Counted from the first letter of the stretch, positions 1 through 8,013 are shown. The stretch is DNA of 64,000 bases from an unidentified bacterial endosymbiont (GCF_918797525.1 NZ_OU963893.1:2728001-2792000), one strand, 5' to 3'. Numbers and translations: made by a program. Notes: generated by a model from the letters alone, not told the origin.

Positions 1-287
1 GCGCAAACTGGGGGGCTTATGCCGTCTCGAAATTTGCCACCGAAGGAATGATGCAGGTACTGGCGGACGAATATCAACACCGTCACCTGCGCGTAAACTG
101 CATTAACCCGGGCGGAACGCGCACTAAAATGCGCGCCAGCGCCTTTCCGACAGAAGACCCGGATAAGCTAAAAACACCGGCAGACATCATGCCGCTCTAT
201 CTTTGGCTGATGGGCGACGACAGTCGTCGTAAGACAGGGATGACCTTTGATGCCCAGCCGGGGCGCAAGCCGGGGATTTCTCAATGA
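1..287 (+). CDS. yciK: YciK, short-chain dehydrogenase/reductase (C-terminal part)
   Basis: Partial gene; the start lies before the window and the frame begins at base 3. The visible 95 residues open with the SDR active-site pattern YxxxK (GAYAVSKFATEG), followed by the NCINPGGTRT segment that follows beta-6 in classical SDR enzymes, and match the C-terminus of enterobacterial YciK, an oxidoreductase of unsettled substrate. The stop codon overlaps the btuR start (ATGA), so the two are translationally coupled, as in E. coli. Identification is firm; the physiological reaction is not known from sequence. Confidence 0.93.
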   Translation, partial: ANWGAYAVSKFATEGMMQVLADEYQHRHLRVNCINPGGTRTKMRASAFPTEDPDKLKTPADIMPLYLWLMGDDSRRKTGMTFDAQPGRKPGISQ

Positions 288-874
288 GTGAAGAACGTCA
301 CCAACAACGCCAGCAGCGTCTGAAAGAACAGGTTGCCGCCCGCGTAGCGGCAGCTCAGGACGAACGCGGGATCCTCATCGTGTTTACCGGCAACGGCAAA
401 GGCAAAACCACTGCCGCATTTGGTACTGCCACCCGTGCCGTGGGCCACGGGCAGAAAGTGGGAGTTATTCAGTTTATCAAAGGTGAATGGCCGAACGGCG
501 AACGTAATTTACTGGAGCCGCATGGCGTTGAGTTTCAGGTGATGGCTACCGGGTTTACGTGGGACACTCAGAACCGGGAAACGGATACCGCGGCGTGCAT
601 GGCCGTCTGGGAACATGCCCGGCGCATGCTGACTGACCCAACGCTGTCGATGGTGCTGCTGGATGAGATAACCTATATGGTGGCCTATGACTATCTGCCA
701 CTTGCAGCGGTACTGGAGGCGTTAAAAAACCGTCCTTCGCATCAGACGGTGATTGTCACCGGGCGCAGCTGCCATCGGGATATTCTGGCGTTTGCAGATA
801 CCGTCAGCGAACTGCGTCCGGTTAAACATGCCTTTGATGCCGGGATAAAAGCGCAAATCGGCATTGATTACTGA
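284..874 (+). CDS. btuR: Cob(I)yrinic acid a,c-diamide adenosyltransferase
   Basis: This 196-residue protein is the CobA/BtuR type ATP:corrinoid adenosyltransferase, which transfers the 5'-deoxyadenosyl group of ATP to reduced corrinoid in adenosylcobalamin synthesis or salvage, in the cytoplasm. A P-loop GNGKGKTT lies at residues 36-43 and the conserved LLDEITYMV strand follows in the middle of the protein. Length and order yciK-btuR match E. coli. The ATG overlaps the yciK stop. A terminator follows directly and is shared with the convergent rluB. Confidence 0.96.
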   Translation: MSEERHQQRQQRLKEQVAARVAAAQDERGILIVFTGNGKGKTTAAFGTATRAVGHGQKVGVIQFIKGEWPNGERNLLEPHGVEFQVMATGFTWDTQNRETDTAACMAVWEHARRMLTDPTLSMVLLDEITYMVAYDYLPLAAVLEALKNRPSHQTVIVTGRSCHRDILAFADTVSELRPVKHAFDAGIKAQIGIDY

Positions 875-876
875 CA

Positions 877-912
877 TAAAAGCCCGGATTTAGGTACCGG
901 GCTATTATTTTT
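877..912. terminator. Terminator between convergent btuR and rluB
   Basis: The stem AGCCCGG (881-887) pairs with CCGGGCT (897-903), followed on the plus strand by ATTATTTTT. It lies between two converging genes and its 3' side touches the rluB stop region. Confidence 0.8.
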
Positions 913-1786
913 AACCGTTGTTATTACGGTTGCCCGAGCGGCGATTGCCGCTCACTTGGCTGTGACGCTTCACGGCACGGCGGATCTGGTTGGCCTTCAT
1001 GCGACGTCTGTCTTTCTCAACCGCAACTTTGGAGGAGGTTTCTGGTTTCAGTTCAACCAGCTCGCGAAGATAGTTGGTCTGTGTCAGATCCAGCTCGGTA
1101 TAACCGCCGCGCGGCAAACCTTTTGGCAGCAGGATATCACCATAACGCACACGGATCAGGCGGCTTACCTGTACGCCAACCGCTTCCCACAGACGGCGTA
1201 CTTCACGGTTGCGGCCTTCGGTCAACGTAACGTTATACCACTGGTTGATCCCTTCGCCACCGGTAAATTTGATGGTTTTGAACGCCGCAGGGCCGTCTTC
1301 CAGCTGAACGCCACGCGACAAATCACGCAGCTTTTTCTCATCAACTTCGCCAAACACGCGCACGGCATATTCACGCTCGACTTCACGGCTTGGGTGCATC
1401 AGGCGGTTTGCCAGTTCACCGTCGGTGGTAAACAGCAGCAGACCGCAGGTATTCACATCCAGACGGCCTACGGCAATCCAGCGTGCGCCACGCAGCTTAG
1501 GCAGGCGGTCAAACACTGTCGGACGCCCTTCAGGGTCGTTGCGGGTGCAGAGCTCGCCTTCAGGCTTGTAATACGCCAGTACGCGGCAGATCTGCTCTGC
1601 AGATTCCTTAACCGAAATAAGGTGTCCGTCGATACGGATCTTCAATCCCGGAACAATTTCAACGCGATCGCCCAACGTGGAGACTTTGCCGTCCACACTC
1701 ACGCGACCCGCTTCAATAATGGCTTCGATTTCACGACGTGAACCGTGGCCAGCTCGCGCCAGCACTTTTTGTAACTTCTCGCTCAT
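911..1786 (-). CDS. rluB: 23S rRNA pseudouridine(2605) synthase RluB
   Basis: A 291-residue RsuA-family pseudouridine synthase that modifies U2605 of 23S rRNA. An S4 RNA-binding domain occupies about residues 3-50. The catalytic motif [13 protein letters not shown] places the nucleophilic aspartate at residue 110. The last 35 residues form a basic Arg/Lys/Asn-rich tail, typical of RluB. It is transcribed towards btuR. The DNA upstream of its start (beyond about 1990) is accessory, so the E. coli neighbour yciQ is missing here. Confidence 0.95.
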   Translation of the reverse strand: MSEKLQKVLARAGHGSRREIEAIIEAGRVSVDGKVSTLGDRVEIVPGLKIRIDGHLISVKESAEQICRVLAYYKPEGELCTRNDPEGRPTVFDRLPKLRGARWIAVGRLDVNTCGLLLFTTDGELANRLMHPSREVEREYAVRVFGEVDEKKLRDLSRGVQLEDGPAAFKTIKFTGGEGINQWYNVTLTEGRNREVRRLWEAVGVQVSRLIRVRYGDILLPKGLPRGGYTELDLTQTNYLRELVELKPETSSKVAVEKDRRRMKANQIRRAVKRHSQVSGNRRSGNRNNNG

Positions 1787-1994
1787 TGAGCTTCCTCAGG
1801 TGTCGCCTTCACAGGCGTCTGGTATACTTTCTAAAACAACGAGTTAGCTAAGATTAAAACCTAACTCACTGATCTGTAATAATTTCATGGTACACAGCAT
1901 GGCAAACAACGTGTCACACACAATGATTCGTGGGGGCACATACTACACTAACTTTAGACTAAATGATTCAACAAGTTTTGTGCCCTTAAGTCTC

Positions 1995-2131
1995 TGAACC
2001 GCTCCGGTTTTCCTGGAGAGTTTTTGCCTGAGTGATCAGGCTGCCACCTCCCGCTCATTCAATGAAGCGTAAGACGCTTTTTCTGTCTTCGCTGGCGGAT
2101 ATATCTGTAAGGTCTTGTTGCTGATACTGCT
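1995..2131. mobile_element. Probable terminal fragment of an IS3-family (IS51-group-like) element
   Basis: From 1995 the sequence TGAACCGCTCCGG, then a TCCTGGAGAG box and GGCTGCCACCTCCCGC, resembles the ends of IS3-family elements of the IS629/IS3411 type, recalled from memory. No transposase frame follows. Bases 1787-1994, upstream of rluB, hold its promoter region and no gene I can support. Confidence 0.4.
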
Positions 2132-2371
2132 ATGCGAACAGCTCAGTTTATGGGTTTTAAGGCTGAGGTCGGATTAGCTTTTTATAACACAGTAACATTA
2201 AGCGCAAGCGTCTACAGTATCCTTGGCCTCACACAAAAAACAGGAGCGTGGAGGCTTTATAAATGGCTTCCGCAGGACTATTATCGTAAGGGCATTACAG
2301 TGGGGACGCCTAAGCTAACAATAAAGATCGCTGGTTATGGTATCAAAGCAAAAGTAATTTCGATCTTCTGA
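2132..2371 (+). pseudogene. C-terminal fragment resembling DUF4225 proteins
   Basis: An open frame of 79 codons begins just after an in-frame TGA. Its product has a hydrophobic start (GLAFYNTVTLSASVY), then WRLYKWLPQDYYRK and PKLTIKIAGYGIKAKV, which I associate with the C-terminus of DUF4225 domain proteins of enterobacteria. Those are membrane proteins of unknown function, much longer than this. The missing N-terminal part and the IS-like end upstream suggest a truncated gene. The family call is from memory. Confidence 0.35.
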
Positions 2372-2390
2372 CAACAGATAGTGGAACCAG

Positions 2391-2704
2391 TTAATCTTTG
2401 TTAGATTTTCGGTAACGCCAGGATTCATATGAAAGGATTGGTGGCTGTGCAAAATACATGATAGTAACCCCAACTATAATCGCCAGCCCCCAAGCCAATG
2501 CTTTGACAGATGTACTGAAAAGACAAGTAACAGTAAGACAAAAATAAATACACCTGTAACCCAGAGTAGTGTTCTGAATCGGCGTGCAAGATTATTAATA
2601 GCTTCTTCAAGGGTTCCTCCATGGCTTTCAACATTATTCTTTATTTTCTACAAATCCGATGGCGTAAATCCTGACCGTAACAGAGCATCTTCTGTAACAT
2701 CCAT
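2391..2704 (-). pseudogene. Decayed small membrane protein gene
   Basis: Reading from an ATG at 2704 behind a GAGAGGAC ribosome site gives MDVTEDALLRSGFTPSDL, then an in-frame TAG, then KIKNNVESHGGTLEEAINNLARRF and a membrane segment (LLWVTGVFIFVLLLVLF). After VHLS the frame shifts by one base and continues as a second membrane segment (ALAWGLAIIVGVTIMYF), ending YRKSNKD and TAA at 2391. The intact product would have been about 104 residues with two helices. One nonsense mutation and one frameshift mark it as dead. I do not recognise the family. Confidence 0.55.
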
Positions 2705-2814
2705 ATTGTCCTCTCTGCATTTCTCAACTGGTGATGGTATAGACAATCATACTGATGAACTTTACAGCACTCCAGCCGTATGCGTACAGCGAGAGCCGTA
2801 TTGACGGGGATGTA

Positions 2815-3097
2815 TTATTCAGTTGGCAGTGTGACCCGCTACGGCAGCAGCTCACTCACCCGGGTCTCCGGCCTAGTCGGTTATGACGTCAAGCACATAG
2901 CTGAGGTAGCTTTCTGGATCCACATCGTTCAGTTTGCACGTTTCGATCAGGCTGTACAGCAGCGCTCCCCGCTCGCCACGGTGGTCAGAGCCGAAGAACA
3001 GGAAGGTTTTACGACCCAGGCTAACCATCCGCAGAGCATACTCCGCGATGCTGTTATCCACTTCAGCCCAGCCGTCGTCTGCACAGTACGTCAGTGC
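2815..3097 (-). pseudogene. IS66-family transposase (TnpC) C-terminal remnant
   Basis: The minus strand encodes ALTYCADDGWAEVDNSIAEY, then SLGRKTFLFFGSDHRGERGA and KLNDVDPESYL, the typical C-terminal region of IS66 TnpC. The frame then meets a TAG where a Trp is expected and a one-base shift, and continues as ETRVSELLP, a stop, and RVTLPTE before TAA at 2815. The upstream end breaks off at a TAG at 3098-3100. Only about 95 codons of a transposase of roughly 520 residues remain. Confidence 0.8.
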
Positions 3098-3125
3098 CTA
3101 ACCCTTGGCTACGGAATTACGATGC

Positions 3126-3197
3126 ATGGGCACTTCCACCGGTGCCACTCCTGCTTATCTTCTGGCTTCCGAAGTGAGCGCCCTTCTCTACTATATG
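3126..3197 (+). pseudogene. Possible N-terminal fragment of a plasmid-type tyrosine recombinase
   Basis: An ATG at 3126 opens [20 protein letters not shown] and continues LYYM, at which point a Tn3-family inverted repeat begins (3199). The segment resembles the N-terminal part of ResD-like tyrosine recombinases that resolve multimers of F-type plasmids. Only about 24 codons remain before the transposon end, though the frame stays open a little into the repeat. The assignment rests on recalled similarity. If right, part of the island came from a plasmid. Confidence 0.35.
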
Positions 3198-3198
3198 C

Positions 3199-3236
3199 AG
3201 GATTTGAGGGCCAATGAAACGAAAATATACGTTAAG
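3199..3236 (+). repeat. Tn3-family 38-bp terminal inverted repeat (left-end orientation)
   Basis: The inner half reads AACGAAAATATACGTTAAG, close to the Tn3 terminus, and the total length is 38 bases. The tnpA remnant next to it ends inside this repeat (stop codon complement at 3232-3234), the arrangement seen in Tn3 elements. Confidence 0.65.
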
Positions 3237-3417
3237 GAGATAACGCCTTGTTTAAATTGAAATTTAACACTCTCATTTCTTCCTTCAGCATATCATCCGG
3301 TAGCGTGAACGTATAATGCCCCAACATATTGATATGCCCGTGCATCAGTTGGAATAACCGGGCGATATCTTCTTCCCCGTATCCGCCGGAACGATTTCTA
3401 TCCCGGCATCGGTTAGT
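3232..3417 (-). pseudogene. Tn3-family transposase C-terminal remnant, frameshifted
   Basis: The minus strand reads DELTDAGIEIVPADTGKK in one frame and EEDIARLFQLMHGHINMLGH, YTFTLPDDMLKEEMRVLN in another. The second is the conserved end of Tn3-family TnpA (cf. HINMLGHYTF). The frame change and the missing bulk of the gene (about 1000 residues in full elements) show it is inactive. It abuts an IS6-family remnant at about 3418. Confidence 0.65.
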
Positions 3418-3625
3418 TCGTCTTTTGATATTTCGGTGGTCCTGCTCAAACAGATTGTTCAGATATTTACTCTGCCTGATGGCAATGTTTACCTCATCTG
3501 CTTTACCGACGTTGAGCGTGGTCAGCACCGCGGTACTGGCACCACTTTGATCTATGGTCACCACCTTCGGTTCGCCGTGGTGGCGAATGGTTTTTCGAAA
3601 GAAAAAACCTGGCGGCTGCGGTATC
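3418..3625 (-). pseudogene. IS6-family transposase remnant
   Basis: The minus strand encodes FFRKTIRHHGEPKVVTIDQS, GASTAVLTTLNVGKADEVN, IRQSKYLNNLFEQDHRNIKR, the catalytic core of an IS6-family DDE transposase, here without start or end. The related but less decayed element at 9616-10414 has the same motifs (VTIDKSGANTAALATLNAGK). A one-base shift before FFRK separates it from further similarity (AAARF). Confidence 0.75.
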
Positions 3626-3631
3626 CCGCTC

Positions 3632-3762
3632 CACCGATTGATGAAACGTATGTGAAGTTCAATGGTCGCCGGTCAAGATGCGTCTGGATAAGCAGAGTCT
3701 TTGAAATGTGAGGCCTTTCAATAATACAACGGTTACCTCATCGCGAACTTTACAACAGAGCC
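3632..3762 (+). mobile_element. Internally deleted IS26-like element, right end
   Basis: The plus strand encodes IDETYVKFNGR (compare MDETYVKVNGR of IS26 TnpA), then, after a large internal deletion and a frame change, SRVFEM and TGA, the exact C-terminus of IS26-type transposase. The sequence after the stop (GGCCTTTCAATAAT, CCTCATCGCGAACTTTACAA) follows the IS26 3' end, and ACTTTACAACAGAGCC at 3747-3762 is its terminal repeat. Only about 130 of 820 bases remain. Confidence 0.7.
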
Positions 3763-3763
3763 A

Positions 3764-3792
3764 TGTATCCTCCGGCAAAGCTGGAGGATACA
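3764..3792. other. Palindrome of unknown role
   Basis: TGTATCCTCC (3764-3773) and GGAGGATACA (3783-3792) form a perfect 10-bp stem with a 9-base loop directly after the IS26-like terminus. There is no T-run on either side, so it is not an obvious terminator. Bases 3793-3857 hold nothing I can name. Confidence 0.4.
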
Positions 3793-3857
3793 TTACTAAT
3801 GTGAGACCTCGGTGGATGTTTGCGAGCAGAGTCCCTTATGTTGGCAACCCACTACAG

Positions 3858-4217
3858 CTACCATTGCGGCCAATAGTGGGTTCTTTCATGCCAGCCTTTG
3901 GCATACATGCAGGCATCAATGGTTGCGTTTCGGGCGGATTTGTTGCGATCTGTCTGCACCGTTTTAAATGACGGTTTCTTGTCATAATGGTAGCCCGATG
4001 TGCAATCCCTCTCATTCTTCTCACAAGGCATGTATTTATTTTCATAGCTGAATTCCACGTCTCTCACCACATCGGGCGGAAAACGATCATAACCGTGGCT
4101 GCGGCATTCGGCATATTCTGCTTCCCGGGTACTGTCGACCGCTCCTGGTCTTTCCCACTGGGTACAGGCTGTTACCATCAATAACGGCAATATAATCAAA
4201 CTACGGCAATTTTTCAT
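3858..4217 (-). CDS. Predicted lipoprotein, unknown function
   Basis: About 119 residues from the ATG at 4217. The start MKNCRSLIILPLLMVTAC is a lipoprotein signal with lipobox VTA-C, so the mature protein begins with a lipidated cysteine, followed by TQWERPGA. The mature part is polar, has four further cysteines (ECRSHGY, MPCEKNERDC, DACMYAKGW) and ends in HYWPQW. The ATG at 4253 would put 12 polar residues before the signal, so the inner start was chosen. It is the last gene of a minus-strand group with 4321-4764 and 4789-5589, all apparently exported. I do not recognise the family. Confidence 0.7.
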   Translation of the reverse strand: MKNCRSLIILPLLMVTACTQWERPGAVDSTREAEYAECRSHGYDRFPPDVVRDVEFSYENKYMPCEKNERDCTSGYHYDKKPSFKTVQTDRNKSARNATIDACMYAKGWHERTHYWPQW

Positions 4218-4320
4218 AGGTATTCCAAACTCTTGATCTTTTCCAGGCACCATTGACTGGAATCATTCCTGGCCAATGAGACCCAATGTGATTGAATGCG
4301 AAATGTCACGATATTTACTG

Positions 4321-4764
4321 TTATCCGAAAACCGGGTCATCGGTCGGGAGCCCCCTGAAGTTCCCGCCCCAGGCAACACTTTGCTTCCCCAGATACTTTC
4401 TGATGCTGGTGTCACTGGCAGCTTCAGCCTCTTTACTCAGGACTGATGAGATGTAAGAAAGGGTCCAGGGAGACTTTTCGCCGGCACCCATACCAAAATA
4501 ACGGGATTTCAGGTCAGAAAAGTGGCGCTGTTGTGCAGCGGTATCCATAACGGAAACATGCCTTTCCGGGCCGGGAGGGAGCCATTTATCGACGGAGTGC
4601 GGGGAGTTTCCCTGCGGGAACAGCGATTTAGACGGGTCAATATAGTCTGCTGGCATATGGGCGGTAATCTCCATGTCATTTAACCCCGGCCTGTGCGGGG
4701 ATAACTGCAGGGGAATAATCAGGCAAAAAAGCTTTATGCCTTCCGGTATCTGGATTCTTTTCAT
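4321..4764 (-). CDS. Hypothetical exported protein, possibly related to the N-terminal region of NlpC/P60-SH3 hydrolases
   Basis: A 147-residue protein with a short hydrophobic start (IKLFCLIIPLQLS). The motifs MPADYIDPSKSLFPQG, QQRHFSDLKSRYFGMG and SPWTLSYISS recall the N-terminal stabilising region of enterobacterial NlpC/P60 proteins that carry SH3 domains, but no SH3 or catalytic part follows: the frame stops after PTDDPVFG. It may be a stand-alone homologue or a truncated hydrolase. It starts 24 bases after the DUF1460 gene, so the two are probably co-transcribed. The family link is weak. Confidence 0.55.
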   Translation of the reverse strand: MKRIQIPEGIKLFCLIIPLQLSPHRPGLNDMEITAHMPADYIDPSKSLFPQGNSPHSVDKWLPPGPERHVSVMDTAAQQRHFSDLKSRYFGMGAGEKSPWTLSYISSVLSKEAEAASDTSIRKYLGKQSVAWGGNFRGLPTDDPVFG

Positions 4765-4788
4765 ACAGCGGCTCCGGTAATGAGATGG

Positions 4789-5589
4789 TCACCCGGCCCG
4801 CAGCACGACGATGCCCGGTTTCGCGCGCATGTATTCCAGAAACGGCGAATCCACCACTTTTCTATTGGCGGTCAGCGAGGAGGCATTCCTGAACCATACC
4901 CGCCCCTCGTGGTGGACCACGATACCGACATGCGAAACGTCCAGACCGTCAAGCGGAGAGTAGACGCCGACATAATCCCCGGTTTTCAGATGGTCCAGCA
5001 CCTGCGGACTGATGGCTTTTCCGGGAATGTAATTAATTTTCCGGGAATGAATGCCCAGACCTGGAATGTACTCCCCCCCGTCCGGTTTACGGTTAAGCTG
5101 TTTGTACACAGTGGCATAGTCAGGGCTTATATCTGGCGTGACGTCCCGGGCATTGCGTGGTGTGATGGAGAACCAGTCGGAGAAGAAGTGCCGGCGGCTG
5201 AGGTAGTCAACGTTTCCCCCGATGTAACGAACCTCTGTAAGATTATGCAGGAACGATTTCTGGTCATGGCTGCGGGTCAGGGCTTCTACGTAATCTGCCA
5301 GGGTAAAGCAGTCCACACCGTTGAAATTCACGACAAGCGCTTCGGGGGTTCCGGGCCCGCCGATGAGCGTATCAGCCTGATAAGGTGTACCGAGAAAAGC
5401 AGATGACACGCGGCTGATAACTTCCCCGTGATTTTCACCTGAAGCGTGGATGACATTCGAGCGGATGATCCGGTTTATTTTTTCTGCCGTGACGCTGTCC
5501 ATGATGGTCTGAAATTTTTCTGTCCCGGGTGCGGCACAGGCCGTCAGATAGGCCGATATCAGTAAAAATGTCCATGCTTTTACTTTCAC
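4789..5589 (-). CDS. DUF1460 lipoprotein, NlpC/P60-like amidase
   Basis: The start chosen is the GTG at 5589, behind GGGAG at six bases' spacing. It gives a lipoprotein signal MKVKAWTFLLISAYLTAC, lipidated at Cys18; the longer frame to 5727 puts 46 residues before it. The 266-residue product has the DUF1460 signature GVDCFTLADYVEALTR, with the presumed catalytic cysteine at 94, and a DVSHVGIVVHHEG segment with the partner histidine. Members of this family are cysteine amidases acting on cell-wall peptides. It leads an operon with 4321-4764 and 3858-4217. Lipid anchoring suggests a periplasmic, membrane-tethered wall enzyme; its substrate cannot be read from sequence. Confidence 0.8.
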   Translation of the reverse strand: MKVKAWTFLLISAYLTACAAPGTEKFQTIMDSVTAEKINRIIRSNVIHASGENHGEVISRVSSAFLGTPYQADTLIGGPGTPEALVVNFNGVDCFTLADYVEALTRSHDQKSFLHNLTEVRYIGGNVDYLSRRHFFSDWFSITPRNARDVTPDISPDYATVYKQLNRKPDGGEYIPGLGIHSRKINYIPGKAISPQVLDHLKTGDYVGVYSPLDGLDVSHVGIVVHHEGRVWFRNASSLTANRKVVDSPFLEYMRAKPGIVVLRAG

Positions 5590-5723
5590 AATAATCTCCC
5601 TTAAAAGTAAAAATCCTACCTTGATCTTCCAGGAAGATGACAGTAATTGATACAAAAAAGCTCCATCGGTTGATTTCCGGTTGAAAAAAATCAGGCACCG
5701 GATGGTGCGGAATCTTAAGGCCG

Positions 5724-5943
5724 TCACGCGACCTGACTCTCTTTCGTTTTTGCTGGGTTATCCTGTGGGGGCTGGGTGCTCAGTGATGCCTGAATACAAG
5801 TGGGTGTCGGAAATTTAGACGGTTCCGGCGTAGAACCCCAAAAGCCTGTGCCTCTCTGCTGTTCTGATTTTTCTGGTTGTCCAGCTTCACTCTCCCGATA
5901 TTTTTCAGGACTGTCTGCCAGTGGTCGACTGCCTGCTGCCGGT
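5724..5943 (-). pseudogene. C-terminal gene fragment cut off by an IS3-like end
   Basis: The minus strand is open from the IS3 terminus at 5943 to a TGA at 5724-5726 (about 72 codons). It encodes a polar, Pro/Ser/Glu-rich tail: PLADSPEKYRESEAGQPEKS, GTGFWGSTPEPSKFPTPT, QPPQDNPAKTKESQVA. No start codon is present. It looks like the 3' end of a gene interrupted by the element and lies just upstream of the DUF1460 lipoprotein gene. I do not recognise the protein. Coding status is inferred only from the open frame and plausible composition. Confidence 0.4.
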
Positions 5944-6029
5944 TGATCTTACCCAGCAATAGTGGACACGCGACTAAGTGAGTAAACTCTCAACCAGAGG
6001 TGACTCACATGACAAAACCTGCATCAACC
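5944..6029 (+). mobile_element. IS3 left-end remnant
   Basis: TGATCTTACCCAGCAATAGT begins the IS3 terminal repeat, followed by the IS3 leader with GAGGTGACTCAC and the first seven codons of orfA (MTKPAST) at 6009-6029. Homology ends abruptly and AT-rich DNA begins. Only 86 of about 1250 bases remain. Confidence 0.8.
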
Positions 6030-6081
6030 CTTAACTCTTTATCTATAATTGTAATTGACAGCGTTGAGAGTGGGAGTAAGC

Positions 6082-7549
6082 ATGAATAATAAAGTTGTAC
6101 ATCTTGCAATTGTTGGCGGGGGGGGCTGCCGCCGTGGCAACATTTATTTCCGCTGTAAAGCAGCGGGCTGCCGATATTATTTATATTATTGAACCTAAAG
6201 TCATTGGCCCTGGCATAGCTTTTTCTTCTCTTGATGATGATATATTATGCAATACATCGGTTGGTATCATGTCAATAGTTTACGACCAGCAAAATGATTT
6301 CCTGGAATATTTAAAAGAATGTGGTATTGATGCCACGCGTGATTCTTATGTATCACGCTCATTAGTAGGAAAATATCTAAACAGAAAATTTTTGCATTAC
6401 AGAGACATTGCAAGAAAGAATGGAGTCAAAGTGTTTCAAATTCATGATGAATTTAAATCATTAAAAAGAATTGGGCATTGTAAATACATTATTAATTTTT
6501 GTAATCCACTCACTCAGAAGATTAATGTTACAGATGTTATTTTCTGTACTGGATACGGTAAACCCAAGCTACCTAATGTATTGATTCCGTATAGGGAAAT
6601 AGATACTCTTGTTTGCTGCCCTTATCCAGAGAAAGACATGCTGAAAAGAGTGAAATATCTTAGTCGAATCCTTGTTATTGGTAGCAAACTATCAGCAGTT
6701 GATAGCGCTATATTGCTCGGTCGGGAGGGGCATGAGGTTACAATGATATCACCATCCGGCGAATTAGCAAGTGTACGGAGCCGCTTTATACGAATAAATA
6801 AAAACATAGAATTTAAGAATCTAATGAAAATCATGACCGAATGGGATTTACGAGAGAAAAATTGTGTTTTTTGGACGCCAAAGCACGCATTTCTAAGATT
6901 TGTACTTCGAACACTTTCAACGGAAACATTGTCATCATGGAAATTACAATTTTCATTCCTAAATAATTATAAAGACATCTTAAAAGAAGAAATATTTATC
7001 GCTAAAAACGGAAATGCTTTATGGCAAGATCTCCTTGCTGATTTTGCATTTGCCATTAACGAATTTTATATAAATAATAACTCATCCGACTTACCGAAAG
7101 AAATAAAGGAGATCATTCATCGCTATATTACAGGATTAGCCTTACCTAACGCAAAAAAAATACTCATGCTTATTGATGCTAAAAAGTTGCATGTTCGAAA
7201 AGGAACGTTAAAGCATGTTCATTTAAATCCATCATGGAGTGTTGACTGGGGAGAGGGTGTTGAACAATTCGATGCAATTGTGCTAGCAACAGGCTTTTAC
7301 TTACCTTCTTTTATATTAAATCTCAATAATGAGTTAGAGATTGATACCGAAGAGAAAAATAAAACAAGCGCAATAAAAATAACAAATTTGTTATCAATAA
7401 AACATCCCGACTGGAATGAAAATGAGAGCATATGGTTTGTTGGTCCTCCAGCTCATACCAGAATTCCATTACCAAACGCAATGTTCATAATAGTTTCCAT
7501 TGCCGAGCAAGTTATTTCAGGTATAAAACGCCTTACAGCATTCCGATGA
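6082..7549 (+). pseudogene. FAD/NAD(P)-binding oxidoreductase, out of frame at a G8 tract
   Basis: The natural start is the ATG at 6082, behind GGGAG. It opens MNNKVVHLAIVGGGG and leaves frame in a run of eight G (6118-6125). With seven G the reading would be VGGGAAAVATF, the Rossmann motif of the FAD-NAD(P)-binding family, followed by GPGIAFSSLDDDILCNTSVG, a second nucleotide site (ILVIGSKLSAVDSAILLG) and VLATGFYLP, in all about 488 residues. The rest of the frame is intact. The gene is very AT-rich next to its flanks, suggesting foreign origin. Either it is a recent pseudogene, or it can be switched by slippage, or the base count is a sequencing error. Substrate unknown. Confidence 0.75.
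6118..6125 (+). repeat. Homopolymer tract G8 inside the flavoprotein gene
   Basis: Eight consecutive G at codons 13-15 of the gene starting at 6082. Losing one G (or gaining two) restores the 488-residue frame. Confidence 0.85.
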
Positions 7550-7666
7550 TAATTATTACCTTCATTTGAACGGTATCAACTGAAGGAGCTATCAGGCTTA
7601 AACATCGATTCTCCAGTTACACTACGCTGCTGCAAAGTTCGTGATGATAAAGACTTAAGAGTTATT

Positions 7667-7704
7667 GGGAGCCGCTTGGAAAACGGAAAACATCCTACAC
7701 CAAG
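7667..7704 (+). repeat. Tn3-family 38-bp inverted repeat, left end
   Basis: The 38 bases begin GGGAGCCGCTTGGAAAACGG and end CTACACCAAG, close to Tn21/Tn3-type termini, and match about 30 of 38 bases with the reversed copy at 8355-8392. The tnpA remnant stops two bases away, as in intact elements. Confidence 0.75.
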
Positions 7705-7705
7705 C

Positions 7706-8013
7706 CTATTTTTTGTACAGACTGCTATCTACTGAGCGTAACGAAAGGTATTTTGCCTGTCCCAGTTTGAGGTTTGTTCTCCAGACGTAATCCCCGCTCA
7801 GATTGATTTGTTCCCATCCCAGCGGTGACAGATGGGTAATCAGTTGCTCATTAATCGGGATCCCTTTCCGTCTCGATGAATTTATCGCTCTTTCTATATA
7901 TACCGTATTCCACAGCGAGATCGCCGCAGTCAGCAATGTCAGCCCACTGGCCCGGTAACTCTGGTTTTCCAGTCCCCGATCTCTGATTTCCCCCAGTAGG
8001 TGCACAAAGGAGT
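7706..8013 (-). pseudogene. Tn3-family transposase C-terminal remnant
   Basis: The minus strand encodes VHLLGEIRDRGLENQSYRAS, GLTLLTAAISLWNTVYIERA and LSPLGWEQINLSGDYVWRTN, the well-conserved C-terminal end of Tn3-family TnpA, ending SLYKK and TAG at 7706-7708 beside its inverted repeat. About 100 of roughly 1000 codons remain; the rest was lost at about 8013. A second copy of the last 28 codons lies in opposite orientation at 9515-9598. Confidence 0.85.

Noticed and set aside
956..1741. Long plus-strand frame opposite rluB
   Set aside because: It mirrors the rluB codon pattern and has no homology or start signal.
2780..3217. Plus-strand frame of 145 codons over the IS66 remnant
   Set aside because: The minus strand clearly encodes TnpC motifs here; the plus frame is its shadow.
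6095..7549. Flavoprotein gene starting at the TTG at 6095 as an intact gene
   Set aside because: This start has no ribosome site and lacks the first beta strand of the FAD fold. The ATG at 6082 with GGGAG and a shift in the G8 tract fits the family better.
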